The notes under the pieces were generated by a model. The model saw only the letters and a list, made by a program, of their open reading frames with translations. It searched no databases and was not told where the DNA came from. Below are positions 10,224 to 19,139 of a stretch of DNA of 64,000 bases, piece after piece (positions within the stretch are counted from its first letter, which is position 1; each line of letters begins with the position of its first letter). The position numbers and the translations under genes are program-made. Source of the stretch: Burkholderia cepacia ATCC 25416 (lineage in GTDB: Bacteria; Pseudomonadota; Gammaproteobacteria; Burkholderiales; Burkholderiaceae); assembly GCF_001411495.1 (NCBI RefSeq), contig NZ_CP012983.1, positions 434,001-498,000 of the forward strand. The letters run 5' to 3'.

Positions 10224-11468
10224 TCACAGCCAGCCGACCGGCACGGCGGCCAGCAGCCGTCGCGCGGTCGCGCTGTTGACGCCGAAGGCCGGGCGGCGCC
10301 GGCGCTCGACCGCATGCGCGGCCATCGCCGCGATGCGCGCGCCGAGCCCGACACCGACGCCCCACGACGGCGCGGCGACACCGAGTTCGAGCAGCGTCGC
10401 GGCCGTCAGGAAATCGATGTTAGGCCGCAACGCGCGGCGGGCGTCGGCCTGGGCGCTGCACGCGTCGAACAGCGTCACGTACGCGCCGTCGAAGCCGTGT
10501 GCGGCGAACAGGCCGCGCATGTGTGGCGGCCGCGGATCGGCGACGAACAGCGGATGGCCGAAGCCGTACAGCGTGTGTTTCGCGTCGAGCGCCGCATCGA
10601 TCGCCGCGCGGCCGGCGGCGTCGAGCGCGGCGGGCGGTGCGTCGATGCCGCCCGGGGCCGAGCGTGCGAGCGCGGCGAGCCAGTGCATCGCTTCGAGTGC
10701 CGCGCCGACGTGCGACGGGCCGCTCGCGAGGAAACCGGACGCGATCGCCTGCGTGAGCGTGACGCCGGTGCCGATCGCGACGCGCGGCGCGAGCACGGTC
10801 GGCGTGATGTAGCCGAAGCCGGCGTGCCACGCGACGAGCAGCATGTCCATTGCGGTTTGCGCCTGCGCATCGCGGCGCGTCGCGCCGGTCAGCACGAGCA
10901 TGCGTTGCGCTTGTGTCGCGGCGGTATCGAGCGAAGCGCCGCCGTCGGTGCCGGCGGCAAACGGGCGGCCTTCGATCGCCGCGTGCAGCAGGAACGGCGC
11001 GGCCGCCGCGCACAGCAGCATCGTGTCGAGGTCGGCGTCGTCCGGCGCGTTGCCGGGCATGCGTGCCGTCACGTCGTCGAAGCCGCGCAACAGGCCGGAC
11101 GCGGCCGCGAACACCGGCGCGACACCCGCCGCGCCGAGATCCGCGGCGACGGACTGCGCGGCCGAGCCGGGCGCCAGCGCCTCGGCGAACGCCGCGAGCC
11201 GCGTGCGGATCGCCGCCTCGTGCTTGCCATGAGCCGCGTTGTCCGGCGCGACGTCGAACCACAGGTGCGCGAGCGCGCCTTCGAACGTCGTCGCGCCGAT
11301 CAGCGCGTTCAGGTCGAGATCGCGCACGCGCAGCGCTTCGGGCTCGAGCGTCGCGCCGTCGATGTCGGTGCCGCGATGGCGCGTTGCCGGGCGGCCGAGC
11401 AGGTTGCGCGGCGCGCCGCCGGTCGAGGCGGCCGAAGCGTTCGTGCCGGAATCGAGTGTCGTGTCCAT
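10224..11468 (-). CDS. Citrate-synthase-fold enzyme (citrate synthase / citryl-CoA lyase-like)
   Basis: A 414-residue protein. The C-terminal two-thirds carries all three residues of the citrate-synthase catalytic triad: His in GPSHVGAALEAMH, His in YGFGHPLF, and Asp in RPNIDFLTAATL. The N-terminal 130 residues are less recognisable. Such enzymes condense an acyl-CoA with a 2-oxo acid, or cleave the product. Here it could add a carboxylate head group to the lipid or supply an unusual building block. This is not a housekeeping location: it sits one base from an acyl-CoA dehydrogenase gene within the operon. Confidence 0.8.
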   Translation of the reverse strand: MDTTLDSGTNASAASTGGAPRNLLGRPATRHRGTDIDGATLEPEALRVRDLDLNALIGATTFEGALAHLWFDVAPDNAAHGKHEAAIRTRLAAFAEALAPGSAAQSVAADLGAAGVAPVFAAASGLLRGFDDVTARMPGNAPDDADLDTMLLCAAAAPFLLHAAIEGRPFAAGTDGGASLDTAATQAQRMLVLTGATRRDAQAQTAMDMLLVAWHAGFGYITPTVLAPRVAIGTGVTLTQAIASGFLASGPSHVGAALEAMHWLAALARSAPGGIDAPPAALDAAGRAAIDAALDAKHTLYGFGHPLFVADPRPPHMRGLFAAHGFDGAYVTLFDACSAQADARRALRPNIDFLTAATLLELGVAAPSWGVGVGLGARIAAMAAHAVERRRRPAFGVNSATARRLLAAVPVGWL

Positions 11469-11469
11469 G

Positions 11470-13323
11470 TCATTCCGCCTGCGCGAGTTCTTCGCTGCTG
11501 ACGCTGATCGCCGCGTACGCCATCGCGGCGATCACGGCCGCGTGCTGGTCGACCACGGGCAGCACGTTCGCGAAGTAGTAGCGCGCGCTTTTCAGCTTGC
11601 CGCGATAGAACGCGAGTTCGGCCGGCGTGTCGGCCGTGTCCGGCGCATCGAGCCGGCGCGCGGCGATCGTCGCCGATTCGAGCAGCACCCACGCCGACGT
11701 GACGACGCCGAACATCTCGAGAAAACGCGTGTAGAACTGGCTGCTGCGGTGCGTGTGGCCGTCCTGCACGTCGCGCGCGATGTCGTCGAGCGCGGCGGCG
11801 ATCCGGTCGGCGCCCGTGCGCAGCGCGTCGAACAGCGGGCGCAGCTCCGCATGCGTGCCCGTGTGATGCTGGCGCGCGAGGAACACGTCGAGTTCGTCGC
11901 GGTAGTACTGGATCAGCCGCGAATGGCGGCCGAAGCCGAGCTTGTCGCGCACGAGGTCCTGCGCCTGGATGTAGTTCGTGCCTTCCCAGATCGACAGGAT
12001 CTTCACGTCGCGCGCGTTCTGCTCGACGGGGCTCGCGTCGGTGTAGCCGAGCCCGCCGTGCACCTGGATCGCGGTTTCGCAGATCCGCCACGCCTGGTCG
12101 GAGATGAATGCCTTGCAGACCGGCGTCAGCAGCAGTTGCAGCTTGCGGTGGCGCTCGATCTCGGCCGGATCGGCGTCGGGTGTCGCTTCGAGCATCGCCG
12201 CGCGCGTGGCGGTCGCGGCGAGCTTGCCGAGCAGGCCGCGGCAGCCGTCGACGCGGCTTTTCATGTCGACCAGCATGCGCTGCACGTCCGCGTGCTCGAC
12301 GATCGCGACGCGCGCGGCATTCGTGTTCGACGCGCGCTCGATCGGCCGGCCCTGCAGCCGGCGGCCCGCATACTCGACCGCGTGCAGGTACGCGCTCGAC
12401 GCGACGCCGACACCGAACATCCCGGTACTCATCCGCGCCTGGTTCATCAGCGGCATCAGCTGGAGCAGGCCGACGTTGCGCCGGCCGCCGAGCAGCCAGC
12501 CGCGGGTCGTGCCGTTCGCGCCGAACACCAGGTGCGTGTTCGCGCAGCCCTTGAGCCCCATCTTGCGCGGCAGGCCGATGCAGTCGACGTGGTTCGGCTG
12601 CAATTCGCCGGTTTCCTCGTCCGGCCAGAAGCGCGGCACGACGAGGCACGACAGCGAGAAGGAATCGGGCGACGCGGTGTCGATGCGGCCGAGCACGAAA
12701 TACAGCGTGTTCTCGGTCAGCTCGTGCATGCCGGCCGAGATGTAGACCTTCTCGCCGTCGATCGCGTAGATGTCGCGTTCGAGCGGCGTCGCGCGCAGCG
12801 CGACCGCGGTGAGGTCGGTGCCGGCCTGCGGCTCGGTCGCGCAGAAGCACGCATCCCAGCGGTACGCCTCGAGCGGCGCGATCAGCGCCTTCTGGTGCGG
12901 CGTGCCGTGCATCTGCAGCAGCTTGACCGCGGGGCGCGTGAAGCCGCCGTACGTCATGAACGACGGGTTCGCGCCCATGAACATCTCGTAGATCATCTGC
13001 GTGACGATCGGCGGCAGCCCGTGCGCGGTGCCGAACAGCGTGTTCGACCATTCGTCGCGAAACCGCGCCCACAACGCGTGGAAATGCGACGGAATGCGCA
13101 CCTGGCCGTCGTCGAGCAGCGTGCAGCCCTCGACGTCGGCCTGCTGGTAGCTGCGGCCGAGGTCGAGCGCGAAGTCGCGCGCGCGTTCGAGCAGCGCGTC
13201 GATCGACGCACGGTCATGGGTGCCGTACAGGCCGTGTTCCGCCAGGAACTGCTTGTCGGCTTCGAACAGTTCCCACAGAAAGAAGCGCAGTTCGCGCAGG
13301 CTGACCTTGTAGGCGCTCATCAT
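11470..13323 (-). CDS. afcE: Large acyl-CoA dehydrogenase (AfcE-like)
   Basis: A 617-residue acyl-CoA dehydrogenase of the long type that ends in an extra C-terminal helical domain. Recognisable parts: FCATEPQAGTDLTAVALRAT (FAD/substrate loop), IDGEKVYISAGMHELT, RICETAIQVHGGLGYT and ILSIWEGTNYIQAQDLV, where the Glu of WEGTN is the usual catalytic base of this type. It should introduce an alpha,beta double bond in an acyl thioester. The ATG at 13323 overlaps the upstream stop (ATGA). It corresponds by family and position to afcE of B. cenocepacia, which I recall as an acyl-CoA dehydrogenase needed for antifungal activity. Confidence 0.88.
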   Translation of the reverse strand: MMSAYKVSLRELRFFLWELFEADKQFLAEHGLYGTHDRASIDALLERARDFALDLGRSYQQADVEGCTLLDDGQVRIPSHFHALWARFRDEWSNTLFGTAHGLPPIVTQMIYEMFMGANPSFMTYGGFTRPAVKLLQMHGTPHQKALIAPLEAYRWDACFCATEPQAGTDLTAVALRATPLERDIYAIDGEKVYISAGMHELTENTLYFVLGRIDTASPDSFSLSCLVVPRFWPDEETGELQPNHVDCIGLPRKMGLKGCANTHLVFGANGTTRGWLLGGRRNVGLLQLMPLMNQARMSTGMFGVGVASSAYLHAVEYAGRRLQGRPIERASNTNAARVAIVEHADVQRMLVDMKSRVDGCRGLLGKLAATATRAAMLEATPDADPAEIERHRKLQLLLTPVCKAFISDQAWRICETAIQVHGGLGYTDASPVEQNARDVKILSIWEGTNYIQAQDLVRDKLGFGRHSRLIQYYRDELDVFLARQHHTGTHAELRPLFDALRTGADRIAAALDDIARDVQDGHTHRSSQFYTRFLEMFGVVTSAWVLLESATIAARRLDAPDTADTPAELAFYRGKLKSARYYFANVLPVVDQHAAVIAAMAYAAISVSSEELAQAE

Positions 13324-14411
13324 GCGTCTCCTTCGATATCGAGTGCGGCATCGAGGCCGCCGGCGAGGTCGACGACGGCCGCCGCCGCCGCGCCATGCAG
13401 TGCCGCATCCCACACGAGCACCGTGCGGCGCTCGCCTTCGTCGAGCGCACCGGCGAGCCGGATCAGCGCGGCCGCCGATTCGGCCGACGACAGGTGGCCC
13501 GATCCGTCGTGCTGAATCCGCGCGCCGACCGGGATCGACGCGGCGTCGGCCACGCGCGCCGCGAAACCGGGATCGAAGCCGGGAGGCACGCACCAGTCGA
13601 TCTGGTCGGCGCGCAGCCCGGCCATGTCGAGCGCGCGGCGGATCGCGCGCGCGGCGAGCGGCGCGAGCGTGTCGCGCAGCGCGCCCGGCGCGTCGGCCCA
13701 CGGATCGGCGATCGACGGCCCGAACTCGAGCGCGACGGACCGCACGCCGCCCCAGTCGGCCGGCTCGGGCGCCGGGCCCGCGCGCGACACGAGCAGCGCG
13801 GCGGCCGCGTCGCCGTAGCCGACCAGGTCGCCGAACTGGCGGAAGAACGGGTAGAGCCACTTGTCGCTGAGGATCACGAGCGCCTGGTCGCCTTCGTCGA
13901 GCAGCCCGTCGAGCAGCATCAGCGCCGAATACCAGCCGAGCGTGCCGTTCTGGCCGAGCGCGAACGGCGTCACGCGCTGCAGGCCGAGTTCGTACTGCAT
14001 GCGGCCGACGACCGAGTCGCCGATGCCTTCGTTGAGCGCGCAGCTCGCGACGATCACGTGGGTCGTGCGGGCCAGTTGCCCGGAGCCGAGCTGGTCGCGC
14101 AGGTCGAGCGCGGCGTCGGCGGCGAGATCGGCGAGGCTGCGCCCGGGCGGCGCGACCCGCAGCGCGGGCCGGCCGCCCGGCGCGAGGCGCGTGCCTTCCT
14201 CGGGCGTCAGCGCACCCATCCCGCGCGGCCGCGCGAAGCGCGCCTGCGGCAGCAGCAGGTGCCGGTAGCCGGGATGGCGCTCCTGCGCCTGGATCGCGCT
14301 GAACACGACGGCGGGCGGCAGCACCACGACGCCGCCGGACAGGGCGAGCGTGCCGGGCTCGGCGACGCGGCGCGCGCCGAGGCAGGTTTCATCGAGCGTG
14401 GACAGGGTCAT
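13320..14411 (-). CDS. KAS III-like thiolase-fold protein with all catalytic residues replaced
   Basis: A 363-residue protein with the overall pattern of 3-oxoacyl-ACP synthase III: DLAADAALDLRDQ, GIGDSVVGRMQYELGL, LVILSDKWL and GYGDAAAALLVS. By hand alignment with FabH, the nucleophile Cys region reads QNGTLGWYSAL (Thr157 for Cys), the His region reads WCVPPGFDPGF (Pro for His), and the Asn region reads GSGHLSSAE (His for Asn). It therefore probably does not run a normal Claisen condensation; a scaffold, a partner of the active paralogue or a different acyl transfer is possible. Both gene ends overlap neighbours. Confidence 0.75.
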   Translation of the reverse strand: MTLSTLDETCLGARRVAEPGTLALSGGVVVLPPAVVFSAIQAQERHPGYRHLLLPQARFARPRGMGALTPEEGTRLAPGGRPALRVAPPGRSLADLAADAALDLRDQLGSGQLARTTHVIVASCALNEGIGDSVVGRMQYELGLQRVTPFALGQNGTLGWYSALMLLDGLLDEGDQALVILSDKWLYPFFRQFGDLVGYGDAAAALLVSRAGPAPEPADWGGVRSVALEFGPSIADPWADAPGALRDTLAPLAARAIRRALDMAGLRADQIDWCVPPGFDPGFAARVADAASIPVGARIQHDGSGHLSSAESAAALIRLAGALDEGERRTVLVWDAALHGAAAAAVVDLAGGLDAALDIEGDA

Positions 14412-15982
14412 GCGGCGGTCTCCTCGTTCGTGTGCGCGAACGCGTCGCGATACTGGTTTTTCAGCGCGGGGCGGTCGATCTTGCCGTTCGGGTTGCGCGG
14501 CAGCGCCGGCAGCGGCTCGACGACGAGCGGGCTCATGTAGGTCGGCAACGCGTCGCGGCACGCGCGTGCGATGTCGGCGCGGCACGCGTCGGCGTCGAGC
14601 GTCGACACGACGCACGCGGCGATCGCCTCGCCGAGCGACGCGTGCGGCACGCCGAACACCGCCGCCTCGCGGATGTGCGGCAGCGCGAACAGCACGTCCT
14701 CGACCTCGGTCGGGCTGACGCGGTAGCCGGAGGTCTTGATCATGTCGTCGCCGCGCGCGACGAAATACAGGTAGCCGTCGGCGTCGCGCCGCACGATGTC
14801 GCCGGACCACACCGCGACGTCGGGGCGCGGGATCTCGCCGTGCCGGCGCGGCAGCGGGCGGAAGCGCTGCGCGGTCAGCTCGGGCCGGTTCCAGTAGCCG
14901 AGCGTGACGAACGCGCCGCGATGCACGAGTTCGCCGGGCTCGTCGGCCGCGCATTCGCTGCCGTCCGCACGCAGCACGAGGATCTCGGCGTTCGGCACGG
15001 CCTTGCCGATCGACGTCGGGCGCAACGCCGCGTCGGCCGGCGGCAGGTACGTCGAACGGAACGCTTCGGTCAGTCCGTACATCAGGTACGGCGCGGCGTG
15101 CGTGAACAGCGCCTGCAGGCGGTGCAGCAGCGGCGTCGCGAGATGGCCGCCGGTGTTCGCGAAGCGACGGATTCGCGTGCGCGCCGTATCGCTCCAGCCG
15201 GCCGACGCGAGCTGCATCCACAGCGGCGGCACGCCGGTGATCGACGTCACGCCGAACGCGTCGCAATGGCGCGGCACGTCGGCCGGCTGCAGGAAGTCGA
15301 GCGGCGAGTAACACGCGCCGGACGCCAGCGCGGTCGTGAGCTGGCTCAGGCCCGCGTCGAAGCTGAGCGGCAGCACGCCGAGCACGACGTCGTCGTCGGC
15401 CAGCCCCTGGTACGCGGCGACGCTGAACGCGCCCGACACCAGGTTGCGATGCGACACGACCACGCCTTTCGGCTTGCCGGTCGAGCCGGACGTGTAGAGC
15501 AGCGCGGCGGGATCGTCGTCCACCGGGCGGCCGGCGGCGAACGGTGCCGGAGCGCCGGCGTCGGACGCGGCGATCGCATCGGCCAGCTCCTCGATCAGCA
15601 TCGTGCGGGTGCCGACGAGCGCGGCGAGCGCCGGCAGGCGCTTCAATCGCTGCGCGCCGGTCATGAACAGCGCCGCGCCGCTGTCGGCGACGATGTGTTC
15701 GATCTGCGCTTCCTTCAATTGCGGATTGACCGGCACGAAGATCGCGCCGAGTGCGTTGGCCGCGAGCATCGCGACCACGGTTTCGATGCGTTTCGGCGCG
15801 TAGATGGCGACGCGCTCGCCGGGCCGCACGCCGCGCGACGCGAGTGCGGCGGCCGCGCGGCGGACCGCGCGCGCGAGCTGTTCGTAGGTCATCGTGCCGC
15901 CGCCGTCGGCATACGCGGGATGATGCGGCCAGCGCGCGGCGCCGTGGTCGAGCAGGTCGGCGATGCTGATCAGGGCGTTCAT
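14408..15982 (-). CDS. AMP-forming acyl/aminoacyl ligase (adenylation enzyme)
   Basis: A 524-residue ANL-superfamily enzyme. The P-loop LLYTSGSTGKPKG spans residues 161-173, the A5-like motif is YGLTEAF, and the C-terminal region has GYWNRPELTAQRF, VWSGDIVRRDADGYLYF, GYRVSPTEVEDVLF and the catalytic lysine in NPNGKIDR. It resembles the AMP ligases that accompany a PLP decarboxylase and an ACP in exosortase-A gene sets and aminoacyl-ACP pathways. It may adenylate an amino acid or a fatty acid and load the operon's ACP. Its stop overlaps the KAS III-like gene (ATGA), and the PLP decarboxylase is 24 bases upstream. Confidence 0.87.
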   Translation of the reverse strand: MNALISIADLLDHGAARWPHHPAYADGGGTMTYEQLARAVRRAAAALASRGVRPGERVAIYAPKRIETVVAMLAANALGAIFVPVNPQLKEAQIEHIVADSGAALFMTGAQRLKRLPALAALVGTRTMLIEELADAIAASDAGAPAPFAAGRPVDDDPAALLYTSGSTGKPKGVVVSHRNLVSGAFSVAAYQGLADDDVVLGVLPLSFDAGLSQLTTALASGACYSPLDFLQPADVPRHCDAFGVTSITGVPPLWMQLASAGWSDTARTRIRRFANTGGHLATPLLHRLQALFTHAAPYLMYGLTEAFRSTYLPPADAALRPTSIGKAVPNAEILVLRADGSECAADEPGELVHRGAFVTLGYWNRPELTAQRFRPLPRRHGEIPRPDVAVWSGDIVRRDADGYLYFVARGDDMIKTSGYRVSPTEVEDVLFALPHIREAAVFGVPHASLGEAIAACVVSTLDADACRADIARACRDALPTYMSPLVVEPLPALPRNPNGKIDRPALKNQYRDAFAHTNEETAA

Positions 15983-16006
15983 GATCGGCTCCTCTCTCTG
16001 GTGGGT

Positions 16007-17182
16007 CTAGGCGGGCCGCACGTACACGTGCGCGGCTTCGTGGGACAGGAAATGCGCCATCGAGTACGTCCGGTGATAGGCGCCGCAGCGCGCGAACACG
16101 GCGATGTCGCCGACCTGCGGCGGAGCGCCGGTATCGTCGCGGCCGATCACGTCTGCGCGGCTGCACGTGCTGCCGGCGTAGATCGTCGGCACGCCGCGCG
16201 CGGGCGGTGCCGGCGTGCGGCGCACGAGCGACGGCGCGGCCAGCCGGCGCATCACCGATTCGGTCTGCGCGAGCAGGAACGCATGCGACAGCCCGCCGTC
16301 GCAGACGGCGATCGTGCGGTCCTGCCATGTCTTGACCGCGACGACGCGTGTCGCGAACACGCCCGCGTCGGCGAAGATCGCGCGGCCGGATTCGTGCGCG
16401 AGCGAGTACCGGCCGGCCAGCGGGGCGAGCGCGGTCGTATAGCGCTCGAACGCGGCATCGCCCGGGTGATCGTCGGCGAAGCCGCCGCCGAGGCTCAGCG
16501 AGCCGAGCGGTGCGCCGTTGGCCGGCGCGAGATCGCGGGCGAGCGCCGCGAGCCGCTCGGGCAGCACGAGCGTGTCGGGCTGCGTCGCGTCCTGGCGGAT
16601 GAACGAATGCGGGCCGGAGAACACGTGCAGCCCGGCAACGGGCAGGCCGGCGGCGGCGAGCGTGCGCACCGCGTCGTGCGCCTCGTTCGGCGTCATCCCG
16701 AAGTGGTCGTGCCACAGCGCCCGCGCGTCGTCGCCGGCCAGCGCGCCGGCATTCACGCGCAGCAGTACCGGGCCCGGCGTGCTGCCGCCGGCCGCGGCTT
16801 CGCGCGCCAGCGGCACGAAGCGCGCGACCGCGTCCGGGTTGTCGAGCACGAAATGGCAGCGCGACGCGAGCCCGGCGCGCATGAACATTTCGTCCATCGA
16901 CGGGTTGTTCAGGTAGCGCGGCGTCCTGATCCGGCCGATCACCGCGTCGAGTTCGCCGCGGCTCGCGAGTTCGACGCCGTCCTCGTACGCATGGGCACAG
17001 CGCGCGAGCATGTCCTGGTTCGGGTTCGCCTTCAGCGACACGATCAGCCGCGTGCCGAGCCGCGCCTTCAGCGACCGGTAACGCGCGATCGCGACTTCCG
17101 GCTCGTACACGTAGCACGGCGTGCGCAGGTCGGCGATCCACGCGTGGTCGCCGGCGGGTGGAAGCGGGTGCTCAGGCGTCAT
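16007..17182 (-). CDS. Type III-fold PLP-dependent decarboxylase (Orn/DAP/Arg family)
   Basis: A 391-residue alanine-racemase-fold decarboxylase. Lys51 in SLKANPNQ should bind PLP; GLHVFSGPHS, SLGGGFADDH and HESGRAIFADAG form the cofactor site, and Cys residues in AGSTCSRADVIG and FARCGAYHRTYSM lie at the dimer-interface active site. HESGR replaces the common HEPGR. Family members decarboxylate free basic amino acids, but in butirosin-type pathways (BtrK) they act on an aminoacyl-ACP. The adjacent AMP ligase and the ACP make ACP-bound decarboxylation attractive; this is inference. The ATG start overlaps the KAS III gene end by 11 bases. Confidence 0.87.
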   Translation of the reverse strand: MTPEHPLPPAGDHAWIADLRTPCYVYEPEVAIARYRSLKARLGTRLIVSLKANPNQDMLARCAHAYEDGVELASRGELDAVIGRIRTPRYLNNPSMDEMFMRAGLASRCHFVLDNPDAVARFVPLAREAAAGGSTPGPVLLRVNAGALAGDDARALWHDHFGMTPNEAHDAVRTLAAAGLPVAGLHVFSGPHSFIRQDATQPDTLVLPERLAALARDLAPANGAPLGSLSLGGGFADDHPGDAAFERYTTALAPLAGRYSLAHESGRAIFADAGVFATRVVAVKTWQDRTIAVCDGGLSHAFLLAQTESVMRRLAAPSLVRRTPAPPARGVPTIYAGSTCSRADVIGRDDTGAPPQVGDIAVFARCGAYHRTYSMAHFLSHEAAHVYVRPA

Positions 17183-18152
17183 GGCGGCCCACCGGATGAA
17201 GCGTGGCGGCCGCATACGCGCCGCAGTTCGACTGCATCACGCCGAGCACGCGCTGCCCGCGCGCGACCGCGTCGAGCCCGACGTCGGCCAGGTTGATCGG
17301 GAAATCCGAGCAGCACGCATGGCCGCGCGCATGGATGTTCTCCGCATACAGCCGCTCGGCCGGCACGCGCATCGCGCGGCACAGCGCGTTCCAGCCCGGC
17401 AGGTCGGCGTTGTGCGGCAGCACGAGCTCGTATGCGTCGAGCGCGTGCGGTTCGAGCGCGACCGCCGCGTCGATCGCCTTGCGCGTGTACGGCCACTCCA
17501 TCATGATCAGGTCGGCCTCGTTCGCGGCGACGGTGTCCGAGCCGCGATGCCATTTCGCGTGCGTCTCGATCGCGATGCCGCCGAGCCGGTTCTTCGTGCT
17601 GTTGCGCGCGATCAGCATCGCGGCCGCGCCGTCGCACTGCACGCCCGTCATCTGCCGCATCCGGTAATCCTCGCCGTACACGCGGTCGGACGACACGACG
17701 AGCGCCGCGTCGAGTTGCGGATAACGACGCATCAGCGCGCGAACGGTCTCGATGCCGGCCGCGACCGACACGCAGTTCAGCTGCGCGACCGAGCCGAGCC
17801 ACAGCGGCTCGATGCCGAGCTGCGCGGCGAGCTCGTGCGGCAGGCTGCGCGGCGCGGGCGGCACGCTGAACTGCTGGGTGTGCACGTGGACGATCGCGCC
17901 GATGTCGGACGGATGCACGCGCGCGGTGTCGAGCAGGCGGCCCGCCGCCGCGATCGCGAGCTCGGTCTCGCTCGTGTCGAGCGCCATGTGGAAGTAGCGG
18001 CTGCCCGACTGCGCGATCGCCGCGGCCCGTTGCGCCGGGTAGTCGCGCTCGGCGGCCCACGCCTCGATGTCGACGGGCAGGCCCGGCAGTTCGTAGGCCA
18101 CCGCGTCGATACCGATCCAGAAATCGCGTGACGCTTGGGAGGAGTTCGTCAT
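17172..18152 (-). CDS. 3-oxoacyl-ACP synthase III-like protein (Cys/His intact, Asn replaced)
   Basis: A 326-residue KAS III-like enzyme. Cys127 in SVAQLNCVSVAAG and the histidine in LVLPHNADLPGW match the FabH Cys-His pair, but the expected Asn appears as His in RGHACCSDF. It may therefore transfer acyl groups or condense substrates with altered chemistry. Other family signs are SSDRVYGEDYRMRQMTGVQCDGAAAMLI and the C-terminal NCGAYAAATLH. It is one of three thiolase-fold proteins in the operon and the best candidate for an active one, with the shorter protein at 19765-20667. Confidence 0.78.
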   Translation of the reverse strand: MTNSSQASRDFWIGIDAVAYELPGLPVDIEAWAAERDYPAQRAAAIAQSGSRYFHMALDTSETELAIAAAGRLLDTARVHPSDIGAIVHVHTQQFSVPPAPRSLPHELAAQLGIEPLWLGSVAQLNCVSVAAGIETVRALMRRYPQLDAALVVSSDRVYGEDYRMRQMTGVQCDGAAAMLIARNSTKNRLGGIAIETHAKWHRGSDTVAANEADLIMMEWPYTRKAIDAAVALEPHALDAYELVLPHNADLPGWNALCRAMRVPAERLYAENIHARGHACCSDFPINLADVGLDAVARGQRVLGVMQSNCGAYAAATLHPVGRHDA

Positions 18153-18155
18153 GGT

Positions 18156-19139
18156 TCAGTTGAGCGGCATCGCCGCGTAGTCGAGAACATCGAGTTTTTC
18201 GAAGGTCGCCTGCACCGTCGGCGTGAGCAGGCCCATCTCGCGGATCGTCGGCACCAGGCGCCGGAAGATCGAGCGGCGGATCGAGCTGGAGACCGGCGAC
18301 TCGCGCACCATCGCGCTGCATTCGCGTTTCGACAGGCCCATCGGCTCCCAGATGTCGTCCGCGCACAGGTGCTCGTACAGCACGGCCGCGCCTTCGCAGA
18401 CGAATTCCTCGCGCTCGCGCAGCTCGGTCGAACTCATCTCCGCATACACGCGGCACAGCGTGATCCGGCCGACCGCGAAGTGACGCGCCTCGTCGCGCTG
18501 GATCCGCAGGAAGAGATCCTTGATGAACGGATCGGTGCTGTACGCGACGACGCTCTGGAAGATCGACAGCGCGATACCCTCGACGAGCACCTGCATCCCG
18601 AGGTTCGTCATGTCGAGCGCGCTGCTCGTGATCGTGTCGTGCAGCAGCCCCTTCAGCGAGCGGCTCATCGGGTAGCTGACGTCGAGCTTCTCGTTGACGA
18701 GCTTCGCGTACGCCTCGACGTGGCGCGCTTCGTCCATCATCTGCGCGGCGGCGCACAGGCGCGCGCTCAGGCCATCCTCGGCCGACGCGAGCTTCGATGC
18801 GCAGATCAGCGCGGCCTGCTCGCCGTGCAGGATCTGCGACAGCAGCCAGCCCTGCGCGTGATGGCGCACCTCGCGCTTGTCGGCGTCGGACAGCTTGCTC
18901 CACAGCTCGGTGCCGTAGATCAGCAGCGTCGGGTCGGGCATGCCGAGCGGATTCGCCGGGTCGAGGTCGTGGCTCCAGTCGACGTCGGTCGCGACGTCCC
19001 ACTGCGCGGCCTTCGCCTTTTCGTAGAGCCGGTTCAGCGCCTCTTCGCGCAGCGCGTAGTCGTTCGACATCAGGGCGTCGACGGGCATCGACCAGCGGAT
19101 GTCGGCCGTGTCCTGCATAACGGTGAGCGTGTCAGTCAT
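18156..19139 (-). CDS. Ferritin-like diiron protein (R2-like oxygenase)
   Basis: A 327-residue mostly helical protein with two Glu-x-x-His iron sites, DEARHVEAY and RDEARHFAVG, and upstream carboxylates in LHGEQAALICASKL, the pattern of the ribonucleotide-reductase-like / ferritin-like superfamily. Such proteins oxidise amines, hydroxylate or desaturate thioester-bound substrates. The exact reaction cannot be predicted. It sits between the KAS III gene and an unknown gene, with only 3 bases on one side and none on the other, so it is certainly part of the operon. It is the third probable diiron enzyme of the locus. Confidence 0.75.
   Translation of the reverse strand: MTDTLTVMQDTADIRWSMPVDALMSNDYALREEALNRLYEKAKAAQWDVATDVDWSHDLDPANPLGMPDPTLLIYGTELWSKLSDADKREVRHHAQGWLLSQILHGEQAALICASKLASAEDGLSARLCAAAQMMDEARHVEAYAKLVNEKLDVSYPMSRSLKGLLHDTITSSALDMTNLGMQVLVEGIALSIFQSVVAYSTDPFIKDLFLRIQRDEARHFAVGRITLCRVYAEMSSTELREREEFVCEGAAVLYEHLCADDIWEPMGLSKRECSAMVRESPVSSSIRRSIFRRLVPTIREMGLLTPTVQATFEKLDVLDYAAMPLN

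Noticed and set aside
7957..10812. A 951-residue plus-strand open frame across the methyltransferase and oxygenase genes
   Set aside because: Composition typical of an antisense frame of GC-rich genes; it crosses four well-supported genes.
14432..17296. A 954-residue plus-strand open frame opposite the AMP ligase/decarboxylase
   Set aside because: No conserved motif, and the minus-strand enzymes are unmistakable.
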